Positions 17,955 through 26,378 of a stretch of DNA of 64,000 bases are shown here, piece after piece (positions within the stretch are counted from its first letter, which is position 1; each line of letters begins with the position of its first letter). The notes beneath the pieces were generated by a model. That model was not told where the DNA came from. It saw only the letters and a program-made list of their open reading frames with translations, and ran no database searches. Made by a program: the position numbers and the translations under genes. Origin of the DNA: Methanomassiliicoccales archaeon (GTDB lineage: Archaea; Thermoplasmatota; Thermoplasmata; Methanomassiliicoccales; UBA472); NCBI GenBank assembly GCA_038740345.1, contig JAVYMA010000007.1:17478-81477 (forward strand), written 5' to 3'.

Positions 17955-20096
17955 ATGGGGGAAAGAAGCAAGAAAGGGAGTGGAGTGAGCAAGAATAAGC
18001 AGGTCGATCTGGACAGCGGTGAGTGCTATCTGAATCGCGAGCTCAGCTCCTTGCAGTTCAATTGGAGAGTGTTGGAAGAGGCCCAGGACTCTTATCACCC
18101 CTTGCTGGAAAGAGTGAAGTTCTTAGCCATCTGCGGCTCCAACCTTGATGAGTTCTTCATGAGCCGCGTCTCTGATCTCCGTCGACAGATGGCCCGAGGG
18201 ATAGCCAAGTTTACCGCCGATGGTATGCCTCCAGCCATGGTTATCGACAAGGTTCGAGAGAGGCTCGGCCCTCTCATGGTAGCGCATGCGTCATGTTGGT
18301 TCGATGAACTTCGTCCTAAACTGCAAAAGGCGGGGGTGCATGTCCATAAATGGGAGGAGTTGAGCGAATGCCACAAAGATAAATTGCGTCATCTATTCGA
18401 GCAGGAGATATATCCAACCCTGACGCCACAAGCTTTCGACGCACATCATCCATTCCCCTTCATCTCCAATTTAGCTTTGAACCTAGCTATTGTCATCCAG
18501 TCCTCATCGGGCAAGGAAAGATTCGCAAGGCTGAAAGTGCCGACCTCTACCTTTCAGCGTTTCGTGCGAGTTCCCGGTGGGGAAAAGCAGGAAGAAAGAG
18601 CTTCCGGCACCCCCCGCATCGACTTGATCATGCTGGAGGATCTTATAGCTGCAAACCTTGACCTGCTTTTCCCAGGATTGAATGTTATCGCTTGTTATCC
18701 GTTCCGCGTGACGCGAGATGCAGAGATTGAGATCCAGCTGGAAGACGAAGAAGATATGTTGACCGCGGTGGAAGTAGGGATTGAGAGCCGCCGCTTGGGC
18801 CCTCCTGTCAGATTGGAAGTAGATGTTTCCATGCCAGAAAGTCTAGTGAGCATGCTCGCCAAACAGATGGACATACCTCGCTATCTTGTCTTTCGCAATC
18901 CAGCACCTCTAGGATTGGTGGACTTCTGGCAGATGCTGTCGTTAGAAAGGCCTGATCTCAAGGACCAACCTTTTACCCAGTTCGTACCTCGAGATCTTAG
19001 CGGGCCAGGGCCCATCTTCCCCTCTCTTAAGGCGCGCGACCATCTTCTTTTCCATCCCTATGACTCTTTTGCCCCCGTGGTCAGCATGCTTCAGCAGGCA
19101 TCTCAGGATCCCGATGTCCTGGCGATTAAGATTACCCTCTACCGCATCGACAAAAAGTCTCCCGTGGTCGATGCTTTAATAGAGGCGCGTAAGCGCGGCA
19201 AGCAGGTCGCAGCCGTAGTTGAGCTAAAGGCCAAATTCGACGAGGAGAACAACATTTCCTACGCTAGAGCCATGGAGCAAGAGGGTGTCCATGTGGTGTA
19301 TGGGCCGGTGGACCTTAAGGTCCACGCCAAGGTGTGCATGATAGTTCGCAGGGAGCGGGATGGGATCGTGCGCTACTGCCACCTTTCCTCGGGCAACTAC
19401 AACAACGTCACGACAAAGGTCTACGGTGATTTGGGGTATATCACCACGGACCTTGACATCGGCGTCGATGTATCTAATCTCTTCAATGCGCTCACTGGTT
19501 ACGCTGAAGCGCCCTCATACCGTAAGCTTCTGGTGGCACCTCTTAACCTGCGAAAGGGCATTTTGGAGAGAATCCACCGAGAGGTAGAAAAGCACCGAGA
19601 ACAGGGGAATGGCTATATCGCATGGAAGCTCAATGGTTTATTGGATAAAGAGATCATCAAGTCCCTATACCAGGCATCACAGGAAGGGGTGAAGATCGAT
19701 CTTAATGTCAGAGGCCTTTGCGCTCTCCGTCCTGGCGTCAAGGGAATGAGTGAAAACATTACCGTGACCTCAATCGTAGGTAGGTTCTTGGAGCATTCCC
19801 GCATATATTATTTCCGAAACGGAGGAGATGAAGAGGTCCTTTTGGGCAGCAGCGATATGATGCCTCGGAATCTGGATAGAAGGGTGGAGGTACTCTTCCC
19901 GGTGCGAGATAAAGGAATCAAGGAAGCTTTGATACATGATATCTTAGCTAAGCATTTAGAGGATAATGTGAAGGCTAGATTGTTGCGGCCGGATGGAACC
20001 TATGTCCGTGTGAGGCCCAAAAAGGGAGAAGCGCCCATGGATTCACAGAAATGGTTCATCGAGAACAGGGGAATCTGGCATGAGAGAAAGGCCTGA
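17955..20096 (+). CDS. ppk1: Polyphosphate kinase 1
   Basis: Reversibly transfers the gamma-phosphate of ATP to a growing polyphosphate chain. Family start ECYLNRELSSLQFNWRVLEEA, middle domain DEFFMSRVSDLR, and C-terminal phospholipase D-like halves. The autophosphorylated histidine is H457 in VHAKVCM, and the second catalytic histidine is H476 in CHLSSGNYN. The length of 713 residues is normal. The ATG at 17955 has AAGGAG 8 nt upstream, and the upstream frame from 17871 is not family-like. The stop lies 17 nt inside the next gene, so translation of the polyphosphate operon is coupled. Confidence 0.96.
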   Translation: MGERSKKGSGVSKNKQVDLDSGECYLNRELSSLQFNWRVLEEAQDSYHPLLERVKFLAICGSNLDEFFMSRVSDLRRQMARGIAKFTADGMPPAMVIDKVRERLGPLMVAHASCWFDELRPKLQKAGVHVHKWEELSECHKDKLRHLFEQEIYPTLTPQAFDAHHPFPFISNLALNLAIVIQSSSGKERFARLKVPTSTFQRFVRVPGGEKQEERASGTPRIDLIMLEDLIAANLDLLFPGLNVIACYPFRVTRDAEIEIQLEDEEDMLTAVEVGIESRRLGPPVRLEVDVSMPESLVSMLAKQMDIPRYLVFRNPAPLGLVDFWQMLSLERPDLKDQPFTQFVPRDLSGPGPIFPSLKARDHLLFHPYDSFAPVVSMLQQASQDPDVLAIKITLYRIDKKSPVVDALIEARKRGKQVAAVVELKAKFDEENNISYARAMEQEGVHVVYGPVDLKVHAKVCMIVRRERDGIVRYCHLSSGNYNNVTTKVYGDLGYITTDLDIGVDVSNLFNALTGYAEAPSYRKLLVAPLNLRKGILERIHREVEKHREQGNGYIAWKLNGLLDKEIIKSLYQASQEGVKIDLNVRGLCALRPGVKGMSENITVTSIVGRFLEHSRIYYFRNGGDEEVLLGSSDMMPRNLDRRVEVLFPVRDKGIKEALIHDILAKHLEDNVKARLLRPDGTYVRVRPKKGEAPMDSQKWFIENRGIWHERKA

Positions 20097-22410
20097 TGCT
20101 TCATGGCAGCGGCTTTGCAGGGAGACCCTGATGCCTCTTTTAGAGGCTTTGGAAAAGGAGGCAAAGGGGGCTCGAGAAAGAGAGGATGTAGAGAACGTTC
20201 ACCGCATGCGCGTGGCCTCCCGAAGGATACGCTCGGCCCTGGAGGTGTTCCGAGACTGCTTCCCCCCCAAAAGCTGGAAGAGCTGGCGCAAATCCATGAG
20301 GCGAGTGACAAAAGCCTTGGGAGAGGCTCGGGATACGGACGTGCAGATTGAGTTCCTGCAAGAAGTACGAAATCGATGCCCCGAGAGTGCCCTGCCGGGG
20401 GTTAGATTTGTTCTTGAATTGAAGCAGAGGCGCCGGGATGAGTTGCAAGCTCCCCTCGTCACTGCCATAAACGAATTAGAAGAGGGTGCGGTCCTAGAAG
20501 AGATGCGAAGGGCATTGCGCCAAATGCCGAAGAGTTCTTCTCAAGATGGGGAAAGCGTGGGGTGGAGTGCTTTCCCCTACCGTAAAGCCCACGAATTAGT
20601 GCGGGAGCGCCTGCACGATCTATTCTTCCGCGAAGAATGCGTATATCGCCCTGAGGCCATAGAAGATCATCATGCCCTGCGCATCTCAGCCAAGCGGCTC
20701 CGCTATACCCTAGAAATTTTTCGTCCTCTCTTCAAAGATGAGTTGAAGGATGCCATCGAGCTGATCAAGAAGATGCAGGACAAGTTGGGGGAGATGCACG
20801 ATTGCGATGTTTGGATACAGAGCTTGGAAGAGATGATGAGCTCGTTGAAGAAGGGGCATCCCCACATTAGTTGGGAGAAGAATGAGGAAAATATCGAACC
20901 TGGCCTTAGATTCATCAAAGAGGATAGGACTTCCCTCCGACATGCGTCATACCAGGAGTTCGTCCAGCTATGGGATCATATGATAAGAGAAGGGACTCTG
21001 CTCAAGCTTCAGCGTAAGCTAGAGGAGGCAGCAGAAGCAGAGCACGACTTGACCTTGGAGGCACTAGAATCGTTTAGGAATAAACCGGGAATGACTGTGG
21101 CCATAGTAGGCGATGTGCACGGCAATCATCATGCTTTGGAAGCGGTTTTGCAGGACGCCAAGAAGAGAGGGGCTGAAGTCATAATAAGCACTGGCGACCT
21201 GCTCGGCCCTTTCGGAAACGCAGAGGAATGCATCAGTATGCTTCGGGCCCATCCATGCGTAGGCGTGATTGGCAATTATGACGTTAGGGTCTTAGAAATG
21301 TTAGATGGTAAGAAAAGAGGTAAAACGCAGAAGGACGAGACCACCTTGCTTCAACTTTCGCTTAGCGGGCTTTCGAATACCAGTAAAGCTTGGATAATGT
21401 CGCTCCCTAGATCATTGAGATTAAAATGGGGCGGTAGGAATCTACTCGTTGTGCATGGAAGCCCCGATTCCATGACCGAGAGATTGGAGCCTGAGACCGA
21501 GGAAGACAGACTCAGGGAATTGGCCTCCAAGGCCAAAGCTGAGATTGTCATAAGTGGGCATTCGCATCTCCCCTTCTACCGTCAAGTTGGAAATACCCGT
21601 TTTCTTAACCCTGGTGCCGTGGGCAGACAATCGGATGGCGACCCTCGTGCCTCATACGCCTTGATGCGGGTTCGCCCCTTGCAGGTGAATTTGCGGCGCG
21701 TGCAGTACGATGTCGAAGCTGCGGCCAAGGAAATCTTGAATGAGGGGCGTCCAAAGAGCCTAGCGGAGATTCTATTGAGCGGGAAGGCAGAACCGAATCA
21801 CGATTCCAAAGCCGCGGTGGACATGGAGGACGATAGATTCGAAAAGATCAGGATGATCTACAAGAACTACCTTGGCGAGGACAGTCATACAGAGCAGGTA
21901 ATCCGCCTCTCCACAGCACTCTTTGATTCCCTCTGTGATGAATTAAGCCTTAAAGATAAGGACCGATTCCTCCTACGCTGCGCAGCCGCGCTACATGACA
22001 TCGGATGGAGAGAAGGGAGGGTGAAGCATCATAAGACATCGCAGCGGATGATAATGGAAGCTGAGGGGTTGCCATTGGATGAGGATGAAAGGAGGATGGT
22101 TGCAAGCGTGGCCCGTTATCACCGCAAGGCATTGCCCAAGAAAAATCACCCCCTCATCTGCAACATGAGTGGGAAGGAAAGGAGGAGGCTCGAAGCCCTA
22201 GCCGCCTTATTAAGACTCGCTGATGGATTGGATAGTTCCCACGGTACAAAGGTGAAGGAAATATCATGCGAAGTTACCTGTGATAAGATAATCATAAGAT
22301 GCCTTGCTACCCCACCGATTGATATGGAGGATGAGGACGCTAAGGCCAAGAGCGACCTCCTTCAAAGAGTGACGGGACGAGATGTAGAAATCATTTGGGA
22401 CGTGAACTAA
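20080..22410 (+). CDS. CHAD domain - calcineurin-like phosphoesterase - HD domain fusion
   Basis: A 776-residue three-part protein. Residues about 10-320 are a CHAD domain, a helical bundle known to bind polyphosphate, with the two basic repeats VHRMRVASRRIR (H41, R42, R44) and HHALRISAKRLRY (about 197-209). Residues about 337-540 are a metallophosphoesterase of the YfcE/MJ0936 type: GDVHGN (344-349), GDLLGP, GNYD, VHGS, GHSH (493-496). Residues about 585-776 are an HD domain like the C-terminus of exopolyphosphatases: ALHDIG (H639, D640), YHRK, then LRLADGLDSSH. All metal ligands of both hydrolase domains appear intact. It sits between ppk1 (17-nt overlap) and ppx (TAATG overlap). I infer a polyphosphate-tethered hydrolase. 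The substrate is unknown. Confidence 0.9.
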   Translation: MRERPDASWQRLCRETLMPLLEALEKEAKGAREREDVENVHRMRVASRRIRSALEVFRDCFPPKSWKSWRKSMRRVTKALGEARDTDVQIEFLQEVRNRCPESALPGVRFVLELKQRRRDELQAPLVTAINELEEGAVLEEMRRALRQMPKSSSQDGESVGWSAFPYRKAHELVRERLHDLFFREECVYRPEAIEDHHALRISAKRLRYTLEIFRPLFKDELKDAIELIKKMQDKLGEMHDCDVWIQSLEEMMSSLKKGHPHISWEKNEENIEPGLRFIKEDRTSLRHASYQEFVQLWDHMIREGTLLKLQRKLEEAAEAEHDLTLEALESFRNKPGMTVAIVGDVHGNHHALEAVLQDAKKRGAEVIISTGDLLGPFGNAEECISMLRAHPCVGVIGNYDVRVLEMLDGKKRGKTQKDETTLLQLSLSGLSNTSKAWIMSLPRSLRLKWGGRNLLVVHGSPDSMTERLEPETEEDRLRELASKAKAEIVISGHSHLPFYRQVGNTRFLNPGAVGRQSDGDPRASYALMRVRPLQVNLRRVQYDVEAAAKEILNEGRPKSLAEILLSGKAEPNHDSKAAVDMEDDRFEKIRMIYKNYLGEDSHTEQVIRLSTALFDSLCDELSLKDKDRFLLRCAAALHDIGWREGRVKHHKTSQRMIMEAEGLPLDEDERRMVASVARYHRKALPKKNHPLICNMSGKERRRLEALAALLRLADGLDSSHGTKVKEISCEVTCDKIIIRCLATPPIDMEDEDAKAKSDLLQRVTGRDVEIIWDVN

Positions 22411-23987
22411 TGGCCTTCCAGGGCAAAGTAGTCACTTTCATCGACATAGGAACGAACTCCATTCGCGCCTTCGTGGTGAGATTGAATCCTAACTATTCTT
22501 ACTCAGTCCTTTCTAAACAGAAGCAGGTGGTGCGCCTGGGTGAGGGTGAGTTCCATAATTTCATCATGTCCGAGGAAGCGATGGAGCGTGGCGTCACTGT
22601 CTGTAAGAGATTCGTGGAGATGGGAAGAGCTTTCGGGGCGCAGGAATTCATAGCGGTGGCAACATCCGCTACGAGAGAGGCGCAAAATCGAGCTGAGTTC
22701 TTAGACAGGCTAAGAGCCGAGGCAGGGCTTGATGTGAGAGTGATCTCAGGCAGGGAAGAGGCTAGGCTCATATTTTTAGGCGTCTCCTCAGGTCTCCACT
22801 TCGGAGACAAGCTGGCCATATTCATCGATATTGGTGGCGGCAGCACTGAGGTAATTGTGGGAAGAAATTCGGAGTACTTGTATTTGGACTCACTGAAGTT
22901 AGGAGCCATCAGAATAAGCAACTTGTTCCTCAGCCCTGATATGAGGGGGCCGATCTATCCCGAGAAATATGCGCAAATGAAAAGATCCGTTAAGGCTGAG
23001 AGCGTAAGAACGGTTCAGAAGGTGAAAGCCTTTGGGACTAAGATAGCAGTGGGCAGCTCAGGCACCATTGTCAACCTCCACGAAGTCGCTATGAGGAACT
23101 TCAACAGCTCCAATGGCAAAGAAAACGTATTGACTCTGAACAAGCTAAGGAAGACAATATCCCTCCTCTGTTCCCTTGATCTTCATGAGAGGAGAAAGGT
23201 GCACGGAATCAACCCCGAGCGCGCCGATATCATCATCGGTGGTGCGGCGATCCTGGAAACCTTGATGGAAGAGCTGGAACTAGAAGAGATAATGGTGTCG
23301 GAGAGGGGTCTGTTGGATGGGATGCTTGTTGATTATTTATCCAACATGGAAGGATTCTCTGAGCATCAAAAAATGTCAGTTAGGGAGCGCAGCGTTTTGC
23401 AGTTGGGGCGCTCCTGTAACCTAGATGAAACGCATGCTAATATTGTGGTCCGTCTTGCCCTAGAGCTATTCGACAGCGCAAAGGAGGAAGGGCTTCACAA
23501 CTTCGGGACAAGAGAGAGGGAGCTTCTACGCTATGCCGCCTACTTACATGATATCGGTGATTTCATATCGTTCACGAACCACCATCTGCATTCATATTAC
23601 ATAGTTCGAAATGCAGAGCTGCTGGGCTTCGATCAGGGGGAGATCGAGATCATGGCCTGCCTAGTGAAATATCATAGGAAAAGGTCTTTGGGAAAGAAGA
23701 GCACGGAACTCGAGTCCCTCAGTCCACGCTTGCAAAGGATGGTCGTCATGCTTTCCACCTTCTTAAGAATCTCTGAGGCCTTGGATCGCAGCCATTGCAG
23801 TCTTATCGATCATGCCAGATTCGTTAGCGTCAATGAGAATGAAGCCGTCTTGGAGATTACTGCTAAAGGAGATTGCCAATTGGAGATATGGGGAGCTGAG
23901 TCGCATGCAAAAGGCTTCAAGAAGGCTTTTGATCGAGAACTGCGCATCCGCTTTCGCATATCCACTGCCATCGATATAGGGCCTTGA
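22410..23987 (+). CDS. ppx: Exopolyphosphatase, Ppx/GppA family
   Basis: Removes terminal phosphate from polyphosphate (or the 5'-gamma-phosphate of pppGpp in bacterial relatives). 525 residues. The actin-like ATPase fold shows the phosphate-1 loop FIDIGTNSIRAF, the phosphate-2 loop FIDIGGGSTEV and the VGSSGT strand. The C-terminal HD domain carries YLHDIGDFI, NHHLHSYY and KYHRK. The ATG at 22410 overlaps the previous stop as TAATG. The HD domain closely resembles that of the preceding fusion protein (shared HDIG, YHRK and LR.(A/S)(D/E).LD.SH), suggesting duplication inside the operon. Confidence 0.94.
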   Translation: MAFQGKVVTFIDIGTNSIRAFVVRLNPNYSYSVLSKQKQVVRLGEGEFHNFIMSEEAMERGVTVCKRFVEMGRAFGAQEFIAVATSATREAQNRAEFLDRLRAEAGLDVRVISGREEARLIFLGVSSGLHFGDKLAIFIDIGGGSTEVIVGRNSEYLYLDSLKLGAIRISNLFLSPDMRGPIYPEKYAQMKRSVKAESVRTVQKVKAFGTKIAVGSSGTIVNLHEVAMRNFNSSNGKENVLTLNKLRKTISLLCSLDLHERRKVHGINPERADIIIGGAAILETLMEELELEEIMVSERGLLDGMLVDYLSNMEGFSEHQKMSVRERSVLQLGRSCNLDETHANIVVRLALELFDSAKEEGLHNFGTRERELLRYAAYLHDIGDFISFTNHHLHSYYIVRNAELLGFDQGEIEIMACLVKYHRKRSLGKKSTELESLSPRLQRMVVMLSTFLRISEALDRSHCSLIDHARFVSVNENEAVLEITAKGDCQLEIWGAESHAKGFKKAFDRELRIRFRISTAIDIGP

Positions 23988-24021
23988 TGATGAGTTTCGA
24001 GCCAGGTCATTTGAGATTTTG

Positions 24022-24031
24022 AAATATTTAT
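24022..24031 (+). promoter_or_regulatory. TATA box for the 3'-phosphoesterase gene
   Basis: AAATATTTAT is about 30 nt before the ATG at 24061, which would give a leaderless or nearly leaderless mRNA. This implies the gene is transcribed separately from the polyphosphate operon. Confidence 0.5.
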
Positions 24032-24060
24032 GTAGCCCATGACGGCCTGAGAGATATGAA

Positions 24061-24510
24061 ATGAGGCTAGATAAGTATAGGTCTAAAAGGGACTTTCAGC
24101 GTACCAACGAGCCCGAGGGAGATGAGGGCGATGAGAAGTTGAGGATCTTTGTTGTCCAGGAGCATAAGTCTTCACACCTGCATTACGACTTCCGGCTCTC
24201 GTTGGATGGCGTGCTGAAAAGTTGGGCTGTGCCTAAGGGAGTGCCTGAAAAGAAGGGCCTGAAGAGGCTGGCGGTACAGACAGAGGATCACCCTATAGAG
24301 TATGCCAACTTCGAAGGTGCGATACCAGAAGGAAACTATGGAGCTGGAGAGGTGCGAATATGGGATAAGGGAAACTATTCGCTGCAGGAGCGGTCTGATG
24401 ATAAGTTAGTCTTCTCTTTGGAAGGTCAACGCCTCAAAGGTTCTTACGCTCTGATACGCTTCAAGGGTAAGGAAGGAAAAGAAGGAAACTGGCTCATGAT
24501 GAAGATTTAG
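24061..24510 (+). CDS. Stand-alone LigD-type 3'-phosphoesterase
   Basis: 149 residues covering only the phosphoesterase (PE) domain found at the N-terminus of bacterial LigD, which trims 3'-phosphates and 3'-ribonucleotides at DNA ends. Key features: the metal-binding stretch HKSSHLHYDFRLSLDG (about 37-52), SWAVPKG, the second histidine in TEDHPIEYANFEG, and IPEGNYGAGEV. No ligase or primase-polymerase domain follows, and no Ku gene is in the window. Similar free-standing PE proteins are known in archaea. Likely a DNA end-repair enzyme. Confidence 0.9.
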   Translation: MRLDKYRSKRDFQRTNEPEGDEGDEKLRIFVVQEHKSSHLHYDFRLSLDGVLKSWAVPKGVPEKKGLKRLAVQTEDHPIEYANFEGAIPEGNYGAGEVRIWDKGNYSLQERSDDKLVFSLEGQRLKGSYALIRFKGKEGKEGNWLMMKI

Positions 24511-24583
24511 GGAGAAGGCAGATAAGTAGTAGCTGGCGGAGAAATCTGATAAGGGGGGATAAAAGGAAAAAGTGTTTCCTAAC

Positions 24584-24802
24584 TCATTTTTTCATTATCT
24601 TCATCCAGCCGCCGCTCTCGAAGACCGCCAAGCCTCTCTTGTTAAGAGTCTTCTCGAATTCTTCCCAGTTGATGATCTCCAGACGAGCGTTGTTCCCTTT
24701 CGTGAACTGCACACCATCAGTGCCCTTTACACGGCCGGGCTTGAGACCTTTCTTCTTAGCGATCTCCTTGGCCTTATCAAGGCTAATTTTCTCCATCACC
24801 AA
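24584..24802 (-). CDS. Small basic protein of unknown function
   Basis: About 72 residues, Lys-rich, with a compact order of blocks: KISLDKAKEIAKKKGLKPG, VKGTDGVQFTKG, EIINWEEFEKTL and KRGLAVFESGGWMKIM. It looks like a conserved small domain and I believe similar proteins occur in other archaea, but I can assign no function. Three adjacent starts are possible: TTG 24802, GTG 24799 and ATG 24796. The GGAGGG site fits the TTG best (7 nt), while the family-like start would be the ATG. A TATA-like stretch (TTTTATATATAGG on the minus strand, about 24874-24886) lies upstream. Confidence 0.65.
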   Translation of the reverse strand: MVMEKISLDKAKEIAKKKGLKPGRVKGTDGVQFTKGNNARLEIINWEEFEKTLNKRGLAVFESGGWMKIMKK

Positions 24803-25070
24803 AGGATGTCCCTCCTGTCAGTTTATCCTGGCCATGTGCTGGCACATGACCCAGTATGTAATACTCAGGACCTATATATAAAATTTATTGTATAATGACC
24901 CTTACCCAGCAAAACTTTGCTTTAATACCTTTCGATGCTCTAGAATGATTACTGGCTAGTGCTGGATGTATAGCCAGATTTAAAGAGAATAGAGCAGAAA
25001 GATGATTTAGGGCCAGTATTATCGGTCTAAAAACATTTATCATAGGTACTAGCGCTTCACATTCGTTCAA

Positions 25071-26378
25071 ATGTCATTGTTCGGATCTTCAGGCATCAGA
25101 GGCATCATCGGCCAGGATGTGACACCAGAGTTGGCGATTTCCATTGGTGCAGCGGTAGGCTCAATGTTCGATAAGATCCTTCTAGCGAAGGACACCAGGA
25201 GCAGTGGGGACATGGTCAGTTCTGCGCTTTCAGCGGGAATCATGTCCACGGGATGCGACGTAGCCTACGCTGGAACACTGCCTACACCGACATTAGCCAG
25301 GGCCGCGAAAGCATATGATGCTGGTCTTATGGTGACGGCATCACATAATCCTCCTGAATACAACGGCGTTAAGATGTGGAATCCAGATGGATCCGCCTTT
25401 GGGAATGAGCAGATGCGCAATGTGGAAGAGCTTATCAAAGCAAGGGAGCAGCGATTGGTCAGTTGGGAGCAGGTGGGGAGAATCGGAACGCATTCAGGGG
25501 CGATAGAGGACCATATTGAATCTATCCTAGATTCTGTGGGAGCTAGCGAGTCATCTTTAGTAGTCATAGACTGCGGTAATGGTGCCACTTGTTCAGTCTC
25601 ACCCTTGCTCTTTCGGCGCATGGGCTGCTCTGTTGTGGGATTGAATTGCCAAGAAGATGGATTCTTCCCCGGTAGACCTTCTGAGCCATCCGAGGAAAAT
25701 CTAGAGGATCTAAGGCACTTGGTGGTCAAGAAAGGCGCGAAGTTAGGGATCGCTCACGACGGGGACGGTGACCGCATGGTGGCCTTCGACGAACGAGGCA
25801 GATTCGTAGACGGCGACAGGTTGCTTGCTCTTTTCACCATCCTTACAGAAGCCAAAGAAGTAGTAGCACCAGTAGACGCTTCGATGGTACTTGATGATCT
25901 AGTAAAGAAAAGGGTCATTAGAACTAGGGTAGGAGATGTATACGTTTCCGAAGTGCTGAAAACGACGGGTGCAGAGTTTGGAGGAGAGCCTTCTGGCACC
26001 TTCATTTTCCCAAAGCAGACCTTTTGTCCTGATGGGATTTATGCTGCCGCCTTCCTTCTATCAAGACTCGAAAAGGCGCAACTCTCGCAGCTGATAGACT
26101 CCATACCTCTCTATCCAGTGATTAGAAAGTCTTTCGCCTTCCCACCCGCAAGACGAAGCGAGATCGAGATGAAAATCCGCCAAGCCATAGCGTCCCTGCC
26201 TTTCCAAGAGATGTTAGAGCTGGATGGCTATAGAGCTCAGTTCGAGGAAGGATGGGTTTTGGTAAGGATATCGGGGACCGAGCCGAAGGTGAGGATGACC
26301 GTGGAAGCCAAGAAGAAAGAGAATCTAAAGAAATTAGGCATGATGGCGGAAGAGACGATCCGGAGGTGCTTGGCTTGA
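25071..26378 (+). CDS. glmM: Phosphohexomutase, phosphoglucosamine/phosphomannomutase family
   Basis: Interconverts hexose(amine)-6-phosphate and -1-phosphate. 435 residues. The start LFGSSGIRG binds phosphate, the catalytic phosphoserine is S91 in TASHNPPEYNG, the metal loop is HDGDGDRM, the sugar loop is GGEPSGTFI and the phosphate-binding end is RISGTEPKVR. It overlaps the next gene by 4 nt (TTGA), so mutase and nucleotidyltransferase are coupled, fitting UDP-GlcNAc-type precursor synthesis. The window has a second member (48047-49399). Which one uses glucosamine versus mannose phosphate cannot be told from motifs. Confidence 0.88.
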   Translation: MSLFGSSGIRGIIGQDVTPELAISIGAAVGSMFDKILLAKDTRSSGDMVSSALSAGIMSTGCDVAYAGTLPTPTLARAAKAYDAGLMVTASHNPPEYNGVKMWNPDGSAFGNEQMRNVEELIKAREQRLVSWEQVGRIGTHSGAIEDHIESILDSVGASESSLVVIDCGNGATCSVSPLLFRRMGCSVVGLNCQEDGFFPGRPSEPSEENLEDLRHLVVKKGAKLGIAHDGDGDRMVAFDERGRFVDGDRLLALFTILTEAKEVVAPVDASMVLDDLVKKRVIRTRVGDVYVSEVLKTTGAEFGGEPSGTFIFPKQTFCPDGIYAAAFLLSRLEKAQLSQLIDSIPLYPVIRKSFAFPPARRSEIEMKIRQAIASLPFQEMLELDGYRAQFEEGWVLVRISGTEPKVRMTVEAKKKENLKKLGMMAEETIRRCLA

